DNA of 64,000 nucleotides. Origin: Strix aluco. Lineage: Eukaryota; Chordata; Aves; Strigiformes; Strigidae. Every line of letters starts with the position of its first letter. Positions within the stretch are counted from its first letter, which is position 1. Below are positions 1 to 54,065 of the stretch, piece after piece. Made by a program: the position numbers and the translations under genes. Where the stretch lies: the NCBI RefSeq assembly GCF_031877795.1, contig NC_133933.1:759001-823000 (forward strand), written 5' to 3'. The notes under the pieces are model-generated. The model was given only the letters and a program-made list of their open reading frames with translations, made no database searches and was not told where the DNA came from.

Positions 1-3000
1 CGCAGTCTAATTAAGGGTCATGTCTTAATTTGTAATTAAGAATGAAGAGTCACGAGGGAACATTTCCCAGTTTTGCAAGTGCCTGAGATCAATTACTGGC
101 TGAGCAATGAGACCAAGTGTAACCCTCGCAAGAAGGAGGTGCTGCTCATGAGAAGGGAACGCTTCAGAATGCTTAGAACTCTTACAACAGCAGTCAGCTT
201 CAACTCCATGTCTTCCTGGAATTTAGATTTAGACTCGTCCACAATTACACACATTTTTAAACTTTTAGACTGGAATATGGCACTAGTATAAAGCAGTAAA
301 AGCATGAACCTTGGAAATTTTGCCTGATTTATAAAGCAGCGAAGTGCGCAGGGTGAACTACTCTTTTGTTCCATTCTTTGCCTCTGGCTGTAATTTCACA
401 TGAGCCAGCTTCCACCCCTTTTTCCCTCCACTCTCATGGCTGCCAGCAACAGTCAGAAGAGCCCTTTGACAATTTGGAGAACCATTTCTTAATTTTCCAT
501 TGAAATGATTTGCTTAATTTGTATCTTCACTTTAAACTGCAGCATAGTTTTCTCTGCTTTAGGATGGAGTTTCTTATCAGGTTCTTATCTTCTTACGGGA
601 GATCCTATCTTTTCGGTAGCAACATATTCCAAAGCTGTAGGAAAATGGCTTTGCTGATTTAGCCCAGGGATTTTGAACAGCCACAGCTCAGATCTTTTGT
701 GCGGCCTCACTGCGAGGCTATTGACTGTCCTTGGCTGGGTGTTTCCTGCCAGACATACCTGATGTATAACCAACGATCAGCTGAAAGTGAGGACCCAACC
801 CAGGTAACCTGTGGTCTAAAGATTGCTGTTTAAAGTTTAAAGCTCCTTCAGTTCTTCCGAACGTCTGACATAAATAGTTTTACAGTGGCAGTCTAGAGCA
901 AGCTTTTTAATTGTTGTAATTCTTAAATCTTCCAGCACTGGTGCATGTTAGAAATTTGTACCTTTATGTGTATGTCAGCTTTTGTCACTCGCACCATTTC
1001 CCAAAACAGCAGGATGGCCATTTTGCTGTCACAATATTGTCTATAGGGAGGAAGGGGGAATGGAGGGGAGAGGTAGCCAGAGAAATGGCGTAGTTGGAGC
1101 TATCGTTCTCTGACTTGCTCTTTATTTGTACAGTCTCCTATTGAATAATTTTAGGTATTCAGATGGTAACGACTGCAGTAACCATCATAACAGAATTCAC
1201 TAGTTATTTCAGAGCATTTCCATTTCTGTCATACACAGGGAACAACTGAGAGAATAAATAACATGCTCACGTTCTGCAGTGGCCAATGAATTTCAGCATT
1301 TTGCTTTGGGTTTCTAACCTTTCATACCCTTACTGATACTATTTCATACTCCACATGCTTCCCATGCTGCCTTTCCTGGTTCAGTGAAACTGTCTACTTC
1401 AAAATGAAGGTGACAGAGCTTTCAGAGCTTTTTCTTTTTTTTTTTTTTTTTAACTTGCTCATGGCTGCAGAACTCCGTGCCAGAAGAGATTAGAATAACA
1501 AAGCTCACAGGCTTCAAATAAAAGCATAGAATTCACCTTGCCCTAGTTTGTCTTCCCTCAATAACAATCAAGTGAAATTGGACAGAAAAATCTAAATCAA
1601 TTACAAGGCTTTTTAGAATTCAGGATGTGAAGATGTCACAGAAAAATTAATGGTAAAAGCTCTAGAGTGATTAGCAAAATACTACTAAAATACTGAGTCA
1701 ATGTGTGGAGAAAATTCCTATGAAAAGTATACATGTATCTATGTGAATAAATCCTATTTTTGGTAAATGAAGAACAAAATTTGCTGTGGGAAAATTGTGA
1801 AATCAAATCTATGGATAGACTTTTGGATAAGTGTGCGGGTGAAAATGCAAGTATATAAATGAAAAAATCTAAAAGAGAGAAAAAATAAGTAATCTTGTAC
1901 TTTTTAGTACCTCTTATTTCTACAAATTATAAGGTAAAAGCATTAGATGTTGGATGCTTTGGATGCTTTTAAGAGTAGATAATTTAGCTAAGAAGCATTA
2001 TCATTGTATTAAAAGCTTAAAATATGAATGATAATGACTCAAAAATAGAGTTGGGGGGGTTGGAGTCAGCAGGGTCAAGTAGTTTCTTAGTAATAAATCA
2101 AGTCTGCTCATTTTTAATAAAAACAGTTGTCATTTCTGACATGTTTATTGGAGATGACAGCTGAAAAATATGACAGGATAAAAGAGAACAGGGAGTATGT
2201 TAAGAATATTTTTGTGTCTCTATTAAATCCTGCTTTTGGACTTACGCACAGATTCAGCAGGGAGTAAGTAAGGAGCCAAGTTGCTACTCCAAAGCCCATG
2301 CTAATGGTGGAACAGTTTTGGTTCCCTCTTCAGCATCCAGCAGTGGGAAGGTGTGAATAAGCGAGCACCAAAGGAGAACCGGTACCTGCACCAGGGCTCT
2401 CCCGGTGCCTTGCTCAGCCCCGGGGCGAAAAGGAAATGTTGGCTGAACAGTGACATTCCTGAATCTGTTTGGTACCTGCCCTGCTCTTGGAAGAACAGAG
2501 CTAGGAACGGTGTCTGACGCAGGATGAATTCTTCAAGTCACAAGAGAAAAGACAAGCTTCATAAAAGAAAGAAAATGACCTAAATAGGATGATCTTTAAA
2601 AGTTCCTGCAGGAGTTCAATATCCCTAAGGGGAGGAAAATTAAGATAACTCATGATTCCTTATTTGACTTTAAGCACTTCTTCAATGTGTTTGCGTTCCT
2701 TAGAACCAATTTCACTTCTATTTTAGCTAAAGTACAATGAAGTCACTACAGTATACCATGTCTGACAAAAAAACCCTCATCAATAAGTAACTGCAAATAA
2801 AACCAGACTGATTAGTATTTTGACCTTTTATGCAAAAGTCACATTTAACTCTGCCTATTAGACTGAAGAATATGAGGCACGCTGAGTTGAACAGACTTAC
2901 TGATATTGGCAGCTTAATTAAACATTTTATGTAAGGACTGCTGAGTACAAACCACCTTCCTAAGTGCATGTTGAACTGTGCACCTAAAAGCCCCCACACT

Positions 3001-4104
3001 TGCTAGAACATACGCAATTTCTTCCTGGTGAAAAATAAAGAATAAAAATATGAACTTAGATTTTTAGTATATTTTTGCACGTGCTGTTGCGTAGGAAGAA
3101 AAAAAAGAGAATGAAAAATATGTGCAAGGACTTGCCAGGGACTATGTATGTTGACACTGATGTGAGACCTCTGTATGATAACCGGGATAGGCAGCTTTAG
3201 CTCTGACCGTAGTGTTTGCCCCGTGAATCAAAATACATGTGAGAAGACAGCGTTTGGTAGATGTTTTTCCTGCTGTTTTATATAAATATAGATTTTTTTT
3301 GGAAGAGCAGCCTTGCTGCCATAAAGCAGACTCCCATGGTTTCTTTTTTCTCATAGTAAATATTTTGCAGCTGGGTGGTGAGGAGACAAATTTTGACCGA
3401 GTTCCCAGACAAAAGAAATGTGCTACTCTTGAATCGTCTGGCTACCGACTTCAGGCTGTTGTTCTCAGATAGAAGATGAAGTTCTCACACCTAAGCAGGT
3501 CAACCTGAGCAAGCAAGCTTGTAGTCATGAGAATTAACCCTACAAACCCCCAAGGGAGCTACCCTCCCATGGGAGAAGCTCTGCCCATTTCCCAGGACAT
3601 ACTCATATGAATAAACGCTCTGGCCTGCAATTTGCAGAGCTGTTCATGTTTTGCTGCAGTAAAAACAACGGCTTAAAAATTTATGAACCGCACAAATTCA
3701 GAGGCTTTATCAAGTCATAATATGAGCTTGAAACCTATTTACAACCGTTTCAACACAGGAGAACATCATTTTAAATACAGTGTATGATGTACATTTTTGC
3801 CCACGCTGTTAAATATCCAGTAACACTGTGTTCCTGTAGCCTTTCCATTGAATTTAATAGCTCTGTATTTGTGGGTCTAGTAGGAGAAATTGGATAATGG
3901 GAAGGTTACAGAATCTCTTTTATTAGAAGTTTTGAAGAACAAGCTAGATACAAGTATGTCAAGGACAGCCTAAGTATACCTTTGCTACACGGAAAAAGTG
4001 GAGTGCACTACAGCTTCTCAGGGTCTGCTCCCACCCTACAGGCCCACAGTTTCCATGAAGAAAAAGGCCTTTGCACCACCGTTTTCCAGAAGACAGCTTG
4101 AGAA

Positions 4105-4140
4105 CAGGGTTCTCTTTGAGGTCAGGGTTCTCTTTGAGGT
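4105..4140. repeat. Perfect 18-bp tandem duplication (two copies)
   Basis: The unit CAGGGTTCTCTTTGAGGT occurs at 4105-4122 and again, without change, at 4123-4140. It lies in intergenic DNA and has no evident function. It is probably a recent slippage or duplication event. Confidence 0.9.
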
Positions 4141-6429
4141 CAGATTCATAAAACACAACTGGAATTTCCTTTCAGAGATACAATTATTCCCTAAAAAAAT
4201 CCCTCCCAAACTAAATTTATAAAAATAAATTGGAAAAGTTATATTAGGTTTACTAAGCTGAAAATATTTATAGTTGTTACAGTTGCAAGACTATTTATTA
4301 GATATTACAAATTAAGGGGATGGAAGAATTAAAGCCTAACCAAGAGAGTAATAAGACTGTTCAACTGTAAATCTAGATATTGCACCTTTGCCGATATCCT
4401 CAAAATTCCTCAAACATCAACAAAATTATCCACATTGGAAAGAGTAAAAGGAAGAAATCTAAGGTGATGTAAAAACTAGCTTTGCTTTGCCAACAGCTAA
4501 AAACTTATCTGCCTTTTTGCCTCTTTTTTATTTTACTTTTCAAATTCATTAGCTTTGGCTATCTGCAACAAACCAAAAACTAGGTGCATGGATACACTTC
4601 CAGCTTTTTCAAATACCAAAACTAGCACAGATAACACCCAGACTGCCTAGCTGATAAATATCCTTAGGGCCTGAATACACACAGTAGTGAAGCAAACACT
4701 GTGAAACAGTGCCTAATAAAAGGCAGATATAATTTTTGTTTTTTAACCCAAAGGTAATAAATTAATAAAATGCAGTTACAGATCAACAATGGCATTCACC
4801 AGTAAGAAGTCTGATATTCTAAAGATTTTGGAATTTCAGACTTCCTTATAGTGCTATAAGGTCTAAGTGCAGACAGAAAGACAGCATTAGACACATCAAA
4901 ATTCAATCAGAACAGTCAGCAGAACTGCTTTCCTCTTGATCTTACGTGCTTTTTTCAAGGCCATGTTTTCCAGAGGGAAATATTTACAAGTTGTGCTGCT
5001 ACTATAACTTTGTATTTTGATGCCAGAGTCAGACTATCCCCTTAATGCAGGCTTAATGCAGGATTGATGGGATGCAGTCCAGTAAAATGTTCACGGACTG
5101 ACAGGCTGTGCTCAGATACAAGGGCTGCACGTGGATGGTAACTGTTCAATATTTCTGTTCTAAAGACACACACAATAGAAACAGTTTATAAGCTTAATTT
5201 TATACCTAATTAGGCTAAGAAATAACTTTCAGAAGGCATTAATAATAGAAATTATATACTAGCATATTTTCCAGATACTTGTGGGAAATAAAAAATAATC
5301 TAGCTCTTATTGCAAGAATTATTTCATAAAAGACTGAAGAAAAAATACTTTGGGCTTTGTGATTTGCTACATTATGCATATGAGTGGAACCCAGTGGAGG
5401 TGAAGAGAATTGGGTACTGACATACACAGCGGTATGCAGAGACTGGAAAGGCCTGACAAAATTTACTTGTCAGTATATATACAAAGCAATGAAACAAGAG
5501 TATGTCAAAATGTCTGATGCAGTAACTTGTACAGAGAAGACAGAAAATTAAGCAATAATTCCTCTTCTGTGAGTCAGTCAGGAGAGCATTTCCTGCTCTA
5601 TCTTTTGTGTTATTAAAAACTAAACCACATCCTCCTGACATCTAAGAACAGAACATGATAATATTGGGCAGTTTCCTGTGAGGTGATAAAATGATTTTGA
5701 TGAAGGTGGACAGAATTCCCTCATAATTGTTACTCTAGCAATTTTTCTTGTAACTATGATGAAATGCTTTAAATTTTATGCAGCAAATAAAAAGTGAAAA
5801 ATAAGATTACCCATGCTGAAAGAACAAGAAGATTTTTCTCAGTGTCAGAGCTGTGTGTGTGGGAGACATCTCAGCTGACCTCAGCAGAGACAAAGCACAT
5901 TGCTAGCAGAAGTGCAATGTTTTTTGGCGTGTCCTATAACACAGCTATGTGCACTGATACGTAAGCGTGTGGTGCAAAGAACAAAACTGGGTTTGCATTA
6001 TTATGACCTCTTTATTACAACTAACCTCAGTATCAATAGCGATCAGAGAAATGATGAGACTCTAAGATTTCAAATTAATTGTGCTAAGTGAGGCACACAT
6101 TGTGAGCTCTCTGCTCTGATGCAGGAAACACCCTGTGTCTTGCAATACACGCTACCCTTTTTGAGAAGTCACATCTGAATGTTAGATGCTCTTCAGTTTC
6201 CAAGCGTACGTTTCTGTTACAGGTTTTTACCTACTTCATTCAAAGGAGAAGAGACATACAGGATTTTCTGGTCTGAGCCCCGCCCGCTTCCTTTCTCAGG
6301 TTTCCCAGTTTCATTTCACATTGGGTGATTATTGCTGTTCTCTGGCGAAGTTGTCAGCAGGAGGGATTTGTCAGCACAGGAACCGCTGACGAGAACTGTG
6401 GGCTGCCAGGGCAGTGAGGGGCTGCAGCG

Positions 6430-6565
6430 AGGGGCTGCAGCAGCAAGGGGCTGCGGCCGCACATCCCCCTGCTCCTCAGAGACTTTCGACATCCACGCGA
6501 CCAGCGGGAAGGGATCCCTCACGCATGGGCCGCGCGCGGCGGGCGTGACACGTGGTGGGCGTGCT
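6430..6565. other. Small CpG-rich patch upstream of CFAP36
   Basis: Within AT-rich flanks, about 135 bases are GC-rich and CpG-dense, including a GGGCCGCGCGCGGCGGGCGT core near 6528-6547. An imperfect GGGGCTGCAGC-type repeat lies just before it (6415-6455). It sits about 1.8 kb before the CFAP36 start codon. It could be a distal regulatory element or an unannotated first exon; the sequence alone does not decide. Confidence 0.4.
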
Positions 6566-8080
6566 AAGGCCAAAAGAGATTACTGTGGTGCAGAGACTTA
6601 CAGTGCGATACACTCCTCACAAAGAACGTATCTTCTAGAGACATTAATTGTGCAACATTACCAGAAGCGGGCTTCAGAGAAAGCAGAACGGATTTTGGAA
6701 AAATAACCAAGATATAAGCATTGTTTTTTGCCAGATCAAGCAGCGCTAGCATAACCTGACATAGCACTGAGCAACTGCTGGCAGCTACCGAGCAAGCTGG
6801 AAATGATGCTGCTCCTAGATCATGATTTATAGCTGATTGCCTGTGCAAGAGGTGAACGTACCTCACAGTCATGTAAGCCTGAATCAGTAATTAAATTACG
6901 AGAACCATCACATCTGAGGTAGCTGTTCTACAGTAGACAAGTAACACCTTCACACCACTAATAGTCTCAGACCACAAAGCTGGCTGCAGAAATGGGAGCG
7001 CTGACAGTGTGCAGTTTCCTGCAAAAGGAAAAACTGAAGGGTTTCCAGTGCGGCGTCTTATTAAAGTGGTGTTAAGCATGGCTGATCAGGTATTTCTCTG
7101 CAGGGAAGACAGCATAGAATTGTTACCTTTGAGATGAAAATAAATTAGTCTACACCCAGCACTGAATCTTCATGGAGACAAAATCTCATTAACGTCTATG
7201 ACAGTTTTTCTTGAGGAAGAACAATAGAGGCTGATGTAACTAGCTGGAGTGACCGCTGAACTACTTGTTCCTTGCTTGCATAAAAAAACCGCTCTAACAA
7301 GGATAGAGTTAAAAACGGATGAATAGATTTCAAAGAGTTTTGGTTGGATTTGGTTTTTCTTACTTACCTGTAACACATACAAGTAAGGCAAGCAATTATT
7401 CAACATTAGGAGGGAAGTAAAACTCAAAACATTAAGAAAAACTTTTTGGAGGTTCAGCAGTGTAACAGGTGAGAAAAATGACAGAAATTAAGTTCATTTT
7501 AGTGGAGAAAAGGAATGTGTCCACAAATACCAGCCCTAAGAAAGAACACTCAAGCAATTAAGTTTTCATTTAGATCTTCTTACGTAGTGCCTTGTAAATT
7601 CTTACACTTTAGGGTGCTTATAGAATGATTAAGTTACAAATTATGCGGAGGTATCCGTGTTCCCATGAAGGCCTGATAAGTGCTTTAAGATTTTAAATTC
7701 CGGTATCTGGAATCAGAGCGCCAGGTACAAACAGCTGTTCTTAACTAAGTTAATTCTTAACGAAGCTAACTAGAGCGTGAGAGTTAGTTTGCTATGCAAT
7801 GCCACAGCTCTCTGTGCGTGATAAAGTACAGGTTAACCACAGTTTTTTCCATCACCCAGGATCATCCTCCACTGGAGCTGCTGCCAGCCAGCCGCCCGCA
7901 GGCCCGGTCCCCGACAGCCTTCCCGGGGGACGGCGCCCCCTCAGCCCAGTTAAACCCGCAGGGCTCTGTTCTCCCCGGGACGTTTCAAAGCCGTTCCCGA
8001 GCACCCCGATCTCCCACCTCGGGGTGCTCCCGCCTTCAACAAACTCGCTCTCACGGTGACTTGGTGTGGGCCGCGTTTAA

Positions 8081-25963
<17,883 letters not shown>

Positions 25964-26010
25964 TTTTAAGCAGCTCCTTGCAGACCCCAAGAACATAAGT
26001 TTGTTTTTAG

Positions 26011-26016
26011 AATAAA
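26011..26016 (+). terminator. CFAP36: CFAP36 polyadenylation signal, proximal (AATAAA)
   Basis: AATAAA begins 48 bases after the CFAP36 stop codon. If used, it gives a very short 3' UTR. A second plus-strand AATAAA lies at 26411. Confidence 0.5.
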
Positions 26017-26410
26017 TCATAATCAGTAATTAAATGGATTTGTTTTCTAATATTACACTTAAGTTTTATAGAATTTCAGATAAGCAACTCGGTACTTTAT
26101 ATATATAAATACTTGAAATTACACTCAAACACAGTAAAACCCACTTGCTTCCCAGAATGCTGGGAACTCCTTCACTTTCCCTGGCCACAGCGAGGCCGTT
26201 GCCCATGGCTGCAGCAGAGGGGTGTTGCAGAGCCCCGGCCTCAGCCACGGGGTAGCACAGAGAACAAAAGCAGATCGTCACAGCTGTTGAAGTAATTCCT
26301 ACCTGAACAGTTCTCAACCAGTTAGAAATTTTCACTTTTTCATTATAAAAATTACAGAACTTTGTTCCTTTGATTAGAATATTATAAACTATTTTTCAGC
26401 TGTGCAGTGA

Positions 26411-26416
26411 AATAAA
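26411..26416 (+). terminator. CFAP36: CFAP36 polyadenylation signal, distal (AATAAA)
   Basis: A second plus-strand AATAAA, about 450 bases after the stop codon. It is the last good plus-strand signal before the opposing PPP4R3B 3' UTR. Which signal is used cannot be told from the sequence. Confidence 0.45.
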
Positions 26417-26778
26417 GTCTAATTTCACAAGGAAGTTCAACTCTGACCATCTTATTTTGAGAAACGGAGAATGCGGCTTGAAGTCGAGACACGTATGATC
26501 TCTGGATTACTTGGTTTTACATACTGGGGGGCAGTTTACCAGTCCTTAGGTCCAATTCTGCTATACGTGCAACTCGAAAAATAACCACTTTAGCTGCAAA
26601 GCCAGGGATGTCACAAACAATTCAGTTTCAAGGCAGAAATATTTTAAAGTCTTGTTGACTGGTTTGGCTTTGAGAGTTCAGCAGAAGCAGGGAGAGGCGC
26701 TGTCCTTTGCACCGTGTCACGCCATGCCTGACTCGCATTAAAAGAAACAACCCAACCCATGCAAGTTTCATGTAACTT

Positions 26779-26784
26779 TTTATT
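26779..26784 (-). terminator. PPP4R3B: PPP4R3B distal polyadenylation signal (AATAAA on minus strand)
   Basis: TTTATT on the plus strand reads AATAAA on the minus strand. It lies about 2.6 kb after the PPP4R3B stop codon and about 360 bases from the last CFAP36 signal, so the two genes converge closely. Another minus-strand AATAAA at 28277-28282 could give a shorter 3' UTR. Confidence 0.5.
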
Positions 26785-27001
26785 AAAATAGCATTTATAA
26801 CTGGTAACATGTTGGCAGATGTTCTTTTCTTTTCCAAAAAGAGCGGTAGTGGAGGGACCCCAGGCAGGGGGACAGGGCTGCCCACGGGCAGCACCCCCAC
26901 ACCAGGTCAGATGGGGAAACAGCCTCGAGGGGGGGACGGCCCCAGCCAAAAGCCAGTTAAAAAGAGTGCTGCGTGTCACCTTCTACAGGGATTTTAGTTT
27001 G

Positions 27002-27028
27002 TTTTTTTTTTTTTTTTTTTTTTTTTTT
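27002..27028. repeat. T27 homopolymer (A27 in PPP4R3B mRNA sense)
   Basis: An uninterrupted run of 27 T on the plus strand, followed by CTTTTT. On the minus strand it is an A-rich tract in the probable 3' UTR that oligo-dT can prime internally, so cDNA ends here may be artefacts. Confidence 0.9.
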
Positions 27029-27179
27029 CTTTTTAACCAGGACATCTAATGCCACTTTACACAGTCTTTTTTCTAGTAACTATAAAAAATTCATGACATT
27101 CTTGTTTTTGCTGTAAAAAACCCTCCTGTTGGTCTGGATGTGTTTTTAAAGCTCCTGACAGTACTCGAGGGAAGAGCCG

Positions 27180-27640
27180 GGGTGGTGGGGAACACCGAGT
27201 AACGACTCACAGGCTTCAGGCGGCGGCCCTCGGAGCGCTCGTTCGGGGCCAGGGCGGGGCCGCAGCCCAGGCGATGCCGTTTCTCCGCCTCAGGTCAGCG
27301 AAGGCACGTCCCGCGTGAGCTGGAGTGGCGTGCGTGGCGCCGCAGGAGTGACTCAGCGTCACCGATGGCGGGAAAAGGCTCGTCGGGACGAAACCCAGGT
27401 GACGGTCAGCGGGAGAGCGAGCGCACGAGGGTGAGGCTGCAGCTGCCGCGGGTCCTCGGCGCGGGAGGCGACGGGGCGTGTCGTGGCAGAGGCGTGACAA
27501 GGAGGAGTCCCGCGGGCGGCGGCGGGGCCCTGCCGAGGGCAGCACCAGTGTCCCCAGGTCCACGCGCGCGAAGCCTCGTCCGGCGGCCGGCTTCCGCCTC
27601 GGGAACGACTCGCCCCTTCCCTTGGGGATTGCATCTAGTG
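27180..27640. other. Orphan CpG island between convergent 3' ends
   Basis: About 460 bases of strongly GC- and CpG-rich DNA, with many CGCG, GGCGG and GCGTG words, stand alone in AT-rich surroundings. They lie between the CFAP36 stop and the PPP4R3B stop, far from either promoter. A TGACTCAGC (AP-1/MARE-like) motif lies at 27350-27358. Open frames cross it on both strands, but none resembles a known protein. Confidence 0.7.
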
Positions 27641-28159
27641 GTATCCAGTTAACTTGTAAAACTGCAAGGATAGCTAATCTTTAAAAAAAAAAAAAAGCTT
27701 CTAAAATGGCCACATTTAAAATTCTGAGTTAACCTACCATGTACAACAAACCAAACAAAAGCAATAATTATGGAATTACAGGGTCACATTTTAATTCCTG
27801 AATTTTACAGTTCAGCATTAATATCACCACATGTATACAATGGTGTAAAACAAGTACAGTGGTATTTTTAATACAAAATAAACTTCTGTTTTATGGAAAA
27901 AACTATACTTCATATCTACACAGACAGCCCATCTTTTTCCAAACAATAGCTAAAATTAAAATTAACTACAAAAATCTCCAAAACAGAGAAACTGCTTCAG
28001 TTTAAACTATTCCAGGAGAAATGGACCCATAACACATATTACAAGAGTGATCTATGTGGTGGATTGCAGCTGGTTTCGTATTTTAACATCTCTTGACACA
28101 TTAATTTCCTCTCACTTCATCATGATCTCAGATCACATATGGGCAAACTAACATTAAAA

Positions 28160-28167
28160 TATTTACA
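28160..28167 (-). promoter_or_regulatory. Pumilio-type element in PPP4R3B 3' UTR
   Basis: TATTTACA on the plus strand gives UGUAAAUA in the transcript, a match to the Pumilio consensus UGUANAUA. An 8-mer can occur by chance, so function is only suggested. Confidence 0.35.
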
Positions 28168-29362
28168 GTTCACTTGCTGCTCTTGAAAATAACACCTGGA
28201 CTGTTTGCCTCTACCAACTCGCCATCAACTCATCTATTTTTGTGGCGGTTTGCTTACCTACTACGTGGAATGTGCTTTTATTTTTTAAAAAAAAGCAGCT
28301 TTTGTATTATGCCCAGATTCAGGTGCTGCTTGTTGATTCTGCCTCGAACACCGGTGTTCTGTTAGTTCTAATTCCGCCTTGGTCCAAAGTGACTTTGGTG
28401 TTAAAATGCTGCTAAATTCATCGCTATGAAAAACCTGTTAGTGTTTCCTATCACCACCTCAATGACGCAATTTAACTTGCAAACAGGAAAAGGGCTGCTC
28501 CGAGGGGAGGCAGCTGCCTGAACAACACAGAGTGATTCAAAGCGGGGATTTCCACACCGTGCCCCGCGCAGCGCCGCCGGGACACAGCAGCTCCTGGAGA
28601 GGCGCTGTAGCTGCCCCTGCTCGGCCTACGTATTACTGGATGTCTAATCGAAAAAACAAGCCAAACCATCCGTTTTGAATCCAGCTTCCATTTTCTCCTC
28701 TTGAAAAATACAAATTAAACTCTTTTAAACAACTCAACATGCACTATAACTGCAGCCTCCCTCCCTCCATGAGAAATGCGATTTCATTGGTAAGAAATGG
28801 TCCCAAAAATCTGGATTGTTCTTATGCAAACAGAGTTAGTTTTCCCTTAAAATTTTTTTAAAAGAGGCATTGCTAAAAGAACACAACTGACAGCACCATT
28901 ACAAAATTAAGATTACTGGGTTCAAAATTTAAGCTTGATTTTCTTTTTTTTCCTAGTTCTGTTAAACACTGGGGAAACCCTGCAATATTTTTAAAAAAAG
29001 TGTTTACCATACCTCTCCCTCCCCCTGCCCTCCCGACACCTGAGACTTTCCTTGCTGAGAAGCCATCATCCAGGTTCTGTGAATACTAACCCACTTTTTT
29101 TTTTTTAAATTTTTAATTTTTTTGACAGCCCAAATGGCAGACTCCTTATTTACTAGAAAGATATTAAGTTCCTTGGAAGCTTTGTGTTTACAGAACTAAC
29201 CCTTTCTAGCTGATATACTGAGTTTCTTTTGCTACTCCTTGTATTATCTTATATACTCATGGGAGAAAGCTTTCTGAATCGGATCCTTTTTAGCTCTTAA
29301 AACAGTTGCAGCATTTGAAACCCCATAGTAAAAGTTTTTTTTTTCCAAAGTTTTGGTTTCAT

Positions 29363-53524
<24,162 letters not shown>

Positions 53525-53647
53525 GGTGCAGCCCCGGCCTCGGGCCTCCGCGCCGGCCCCGGGCCCAGGCCCGGGCCCGCTCCTCCTCCGGGGGGGCGAT
53601 GGAGCGAGGGCGGGGGTGGGGGGGAGGCAGCGGGGCCGCCGGGCCGC

Positions 53648-53686
53648 TCAGGGGCACCGCGGGGCCTTTAACGCGCCGCTTTTCAT
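53648..53686 (-). CDS. Upstream ORF 2 in PPP4R3B 5' UTR (12 codons)
   Basis: A second upstream ATG opens MKSGALKAPRCP, then TGA. Its context is moderate (G at -3, A at +4). It ends about 120 bases before the PPP4R3B start codon, so reinitiation is possible. Confidence 0.35.
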   Translation of the reverse strand: MKSGALKAPRCP

Positions 53687-53761
53687 GGCTCCCCGACGGC
53701 GAGAGCGCGACGCCGCCGCCCCGGCTCGGGCCTCGCTGGCGCCGCTCCGCCGCCTCAGCAG

Positions 53762-53782
53762 CTACCGCAGCGCCGCCGCCAT
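53762..53782 (-). CDS. Upstream ORF 1 in PPP4R3B 5' UTR (6 codons)
   Basis: The ATG inside the YY1 motif opens a six-codon frame (MAAALR, then TAG). Its context is strong (A at -3, G at +4). It is translated only if transcription starts upstream of it. Confidence 0.4.
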   Translation of the reverse strand: MAAALR

Positions 53783-53786
53783 CTTG
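53775..53786 (-). promoter_or_regulatory. YY1-type initiator-proximal element
   Basis: The sense strand of PPP4R3B reads CAAGATGGCGGC, the classic YY1 motif found in this orientation just downstream of transcription starts. It implies a start near 53,790-53,830 and a 5' UTR of about 270-300 nt. Binding is inferred. Confidence 0.6.
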
Positions 53787-54065
53787 TAACCCGACTCTCG
53801 CCGCCTTTCTCTTCCTCCCCGCCCGGCCACGGGCTCCCCTCGCAGGGGCTACGGCGGCCGGCAGCTGCCGCGGCGCCGCCGAGGGGACGGCGGCGGCGGC
53901 GGCGGGCGGGGCGGGGCGGCGGCCAGGGCCCGCCCGCGCCCCCTCAGCGGCCCGGGGACGGGCTCCGGCAAAAACGGGGGACGCGGGGAGCGGGAGGGCC
54001 CGTGCTGTTAGTGACGGGCGGGGAGGTGCGGGCCGCGGCCGTAGAAGAGCTGCGGGTCGAGCTGC

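Larger units (their letters stand above)
1..7800. other. Intergenic region upstream of CFAP36
   Basis: No open frame here resembles a known family and none shows paired splice sites with conserved coding. The DNA is mostly AT-rich with short homopolymers, for example a T run near 1435-1452. It contains an 18-bp tandem duplication (4105-4140) and a small CpG-rich patch (about 6430-6565). In the human locus the next gene on this side is CCDC88A, divergent from CFAP36 and some distance away. I saw no CCDC88A exon. Confidence 0.7.
26765..29362 (-). other. PPP4R3B: Probable PPP4R3B 3' UTR
   Basis: This is the stretch between the PPP4R3B stop codon and its distal AATAAA, largely AT-rich. It contains a Pumilio-type element at 28160-28167, an A27 run in the mRNA sense (27002-27028) and, unusually, a CpG-rich block (about 27,180-27,640). 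Its extent as one 3' UTR is inferred; the proximal signal near 28,280 would exclude the CpG block. Confidence 0.5.

Noticed and set aside
93-374. Open frames on both strands at the left edge (93 codons minus, 72 codons plus)
   Set aside because: They lie on opposite strands of the same bases, with no recognised family and no flanking splice structure that can be tested within the window.
6332-6706. Plus-strand open frame of 124 codons upstream of CFAP36
   Set aside because: Its composition follows a GC-rich patch and then AT-rich DNA. There is no recognisable domain, and an overlapping minus-strand frame is equally open.
27216-27652. Several open frames of 90-115 codons on both strands in the orphan CpG island
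   Set aside because: They are low-stop-codon artefacts of GC-rich DNA. No homology was recognised and no splice support was seen.
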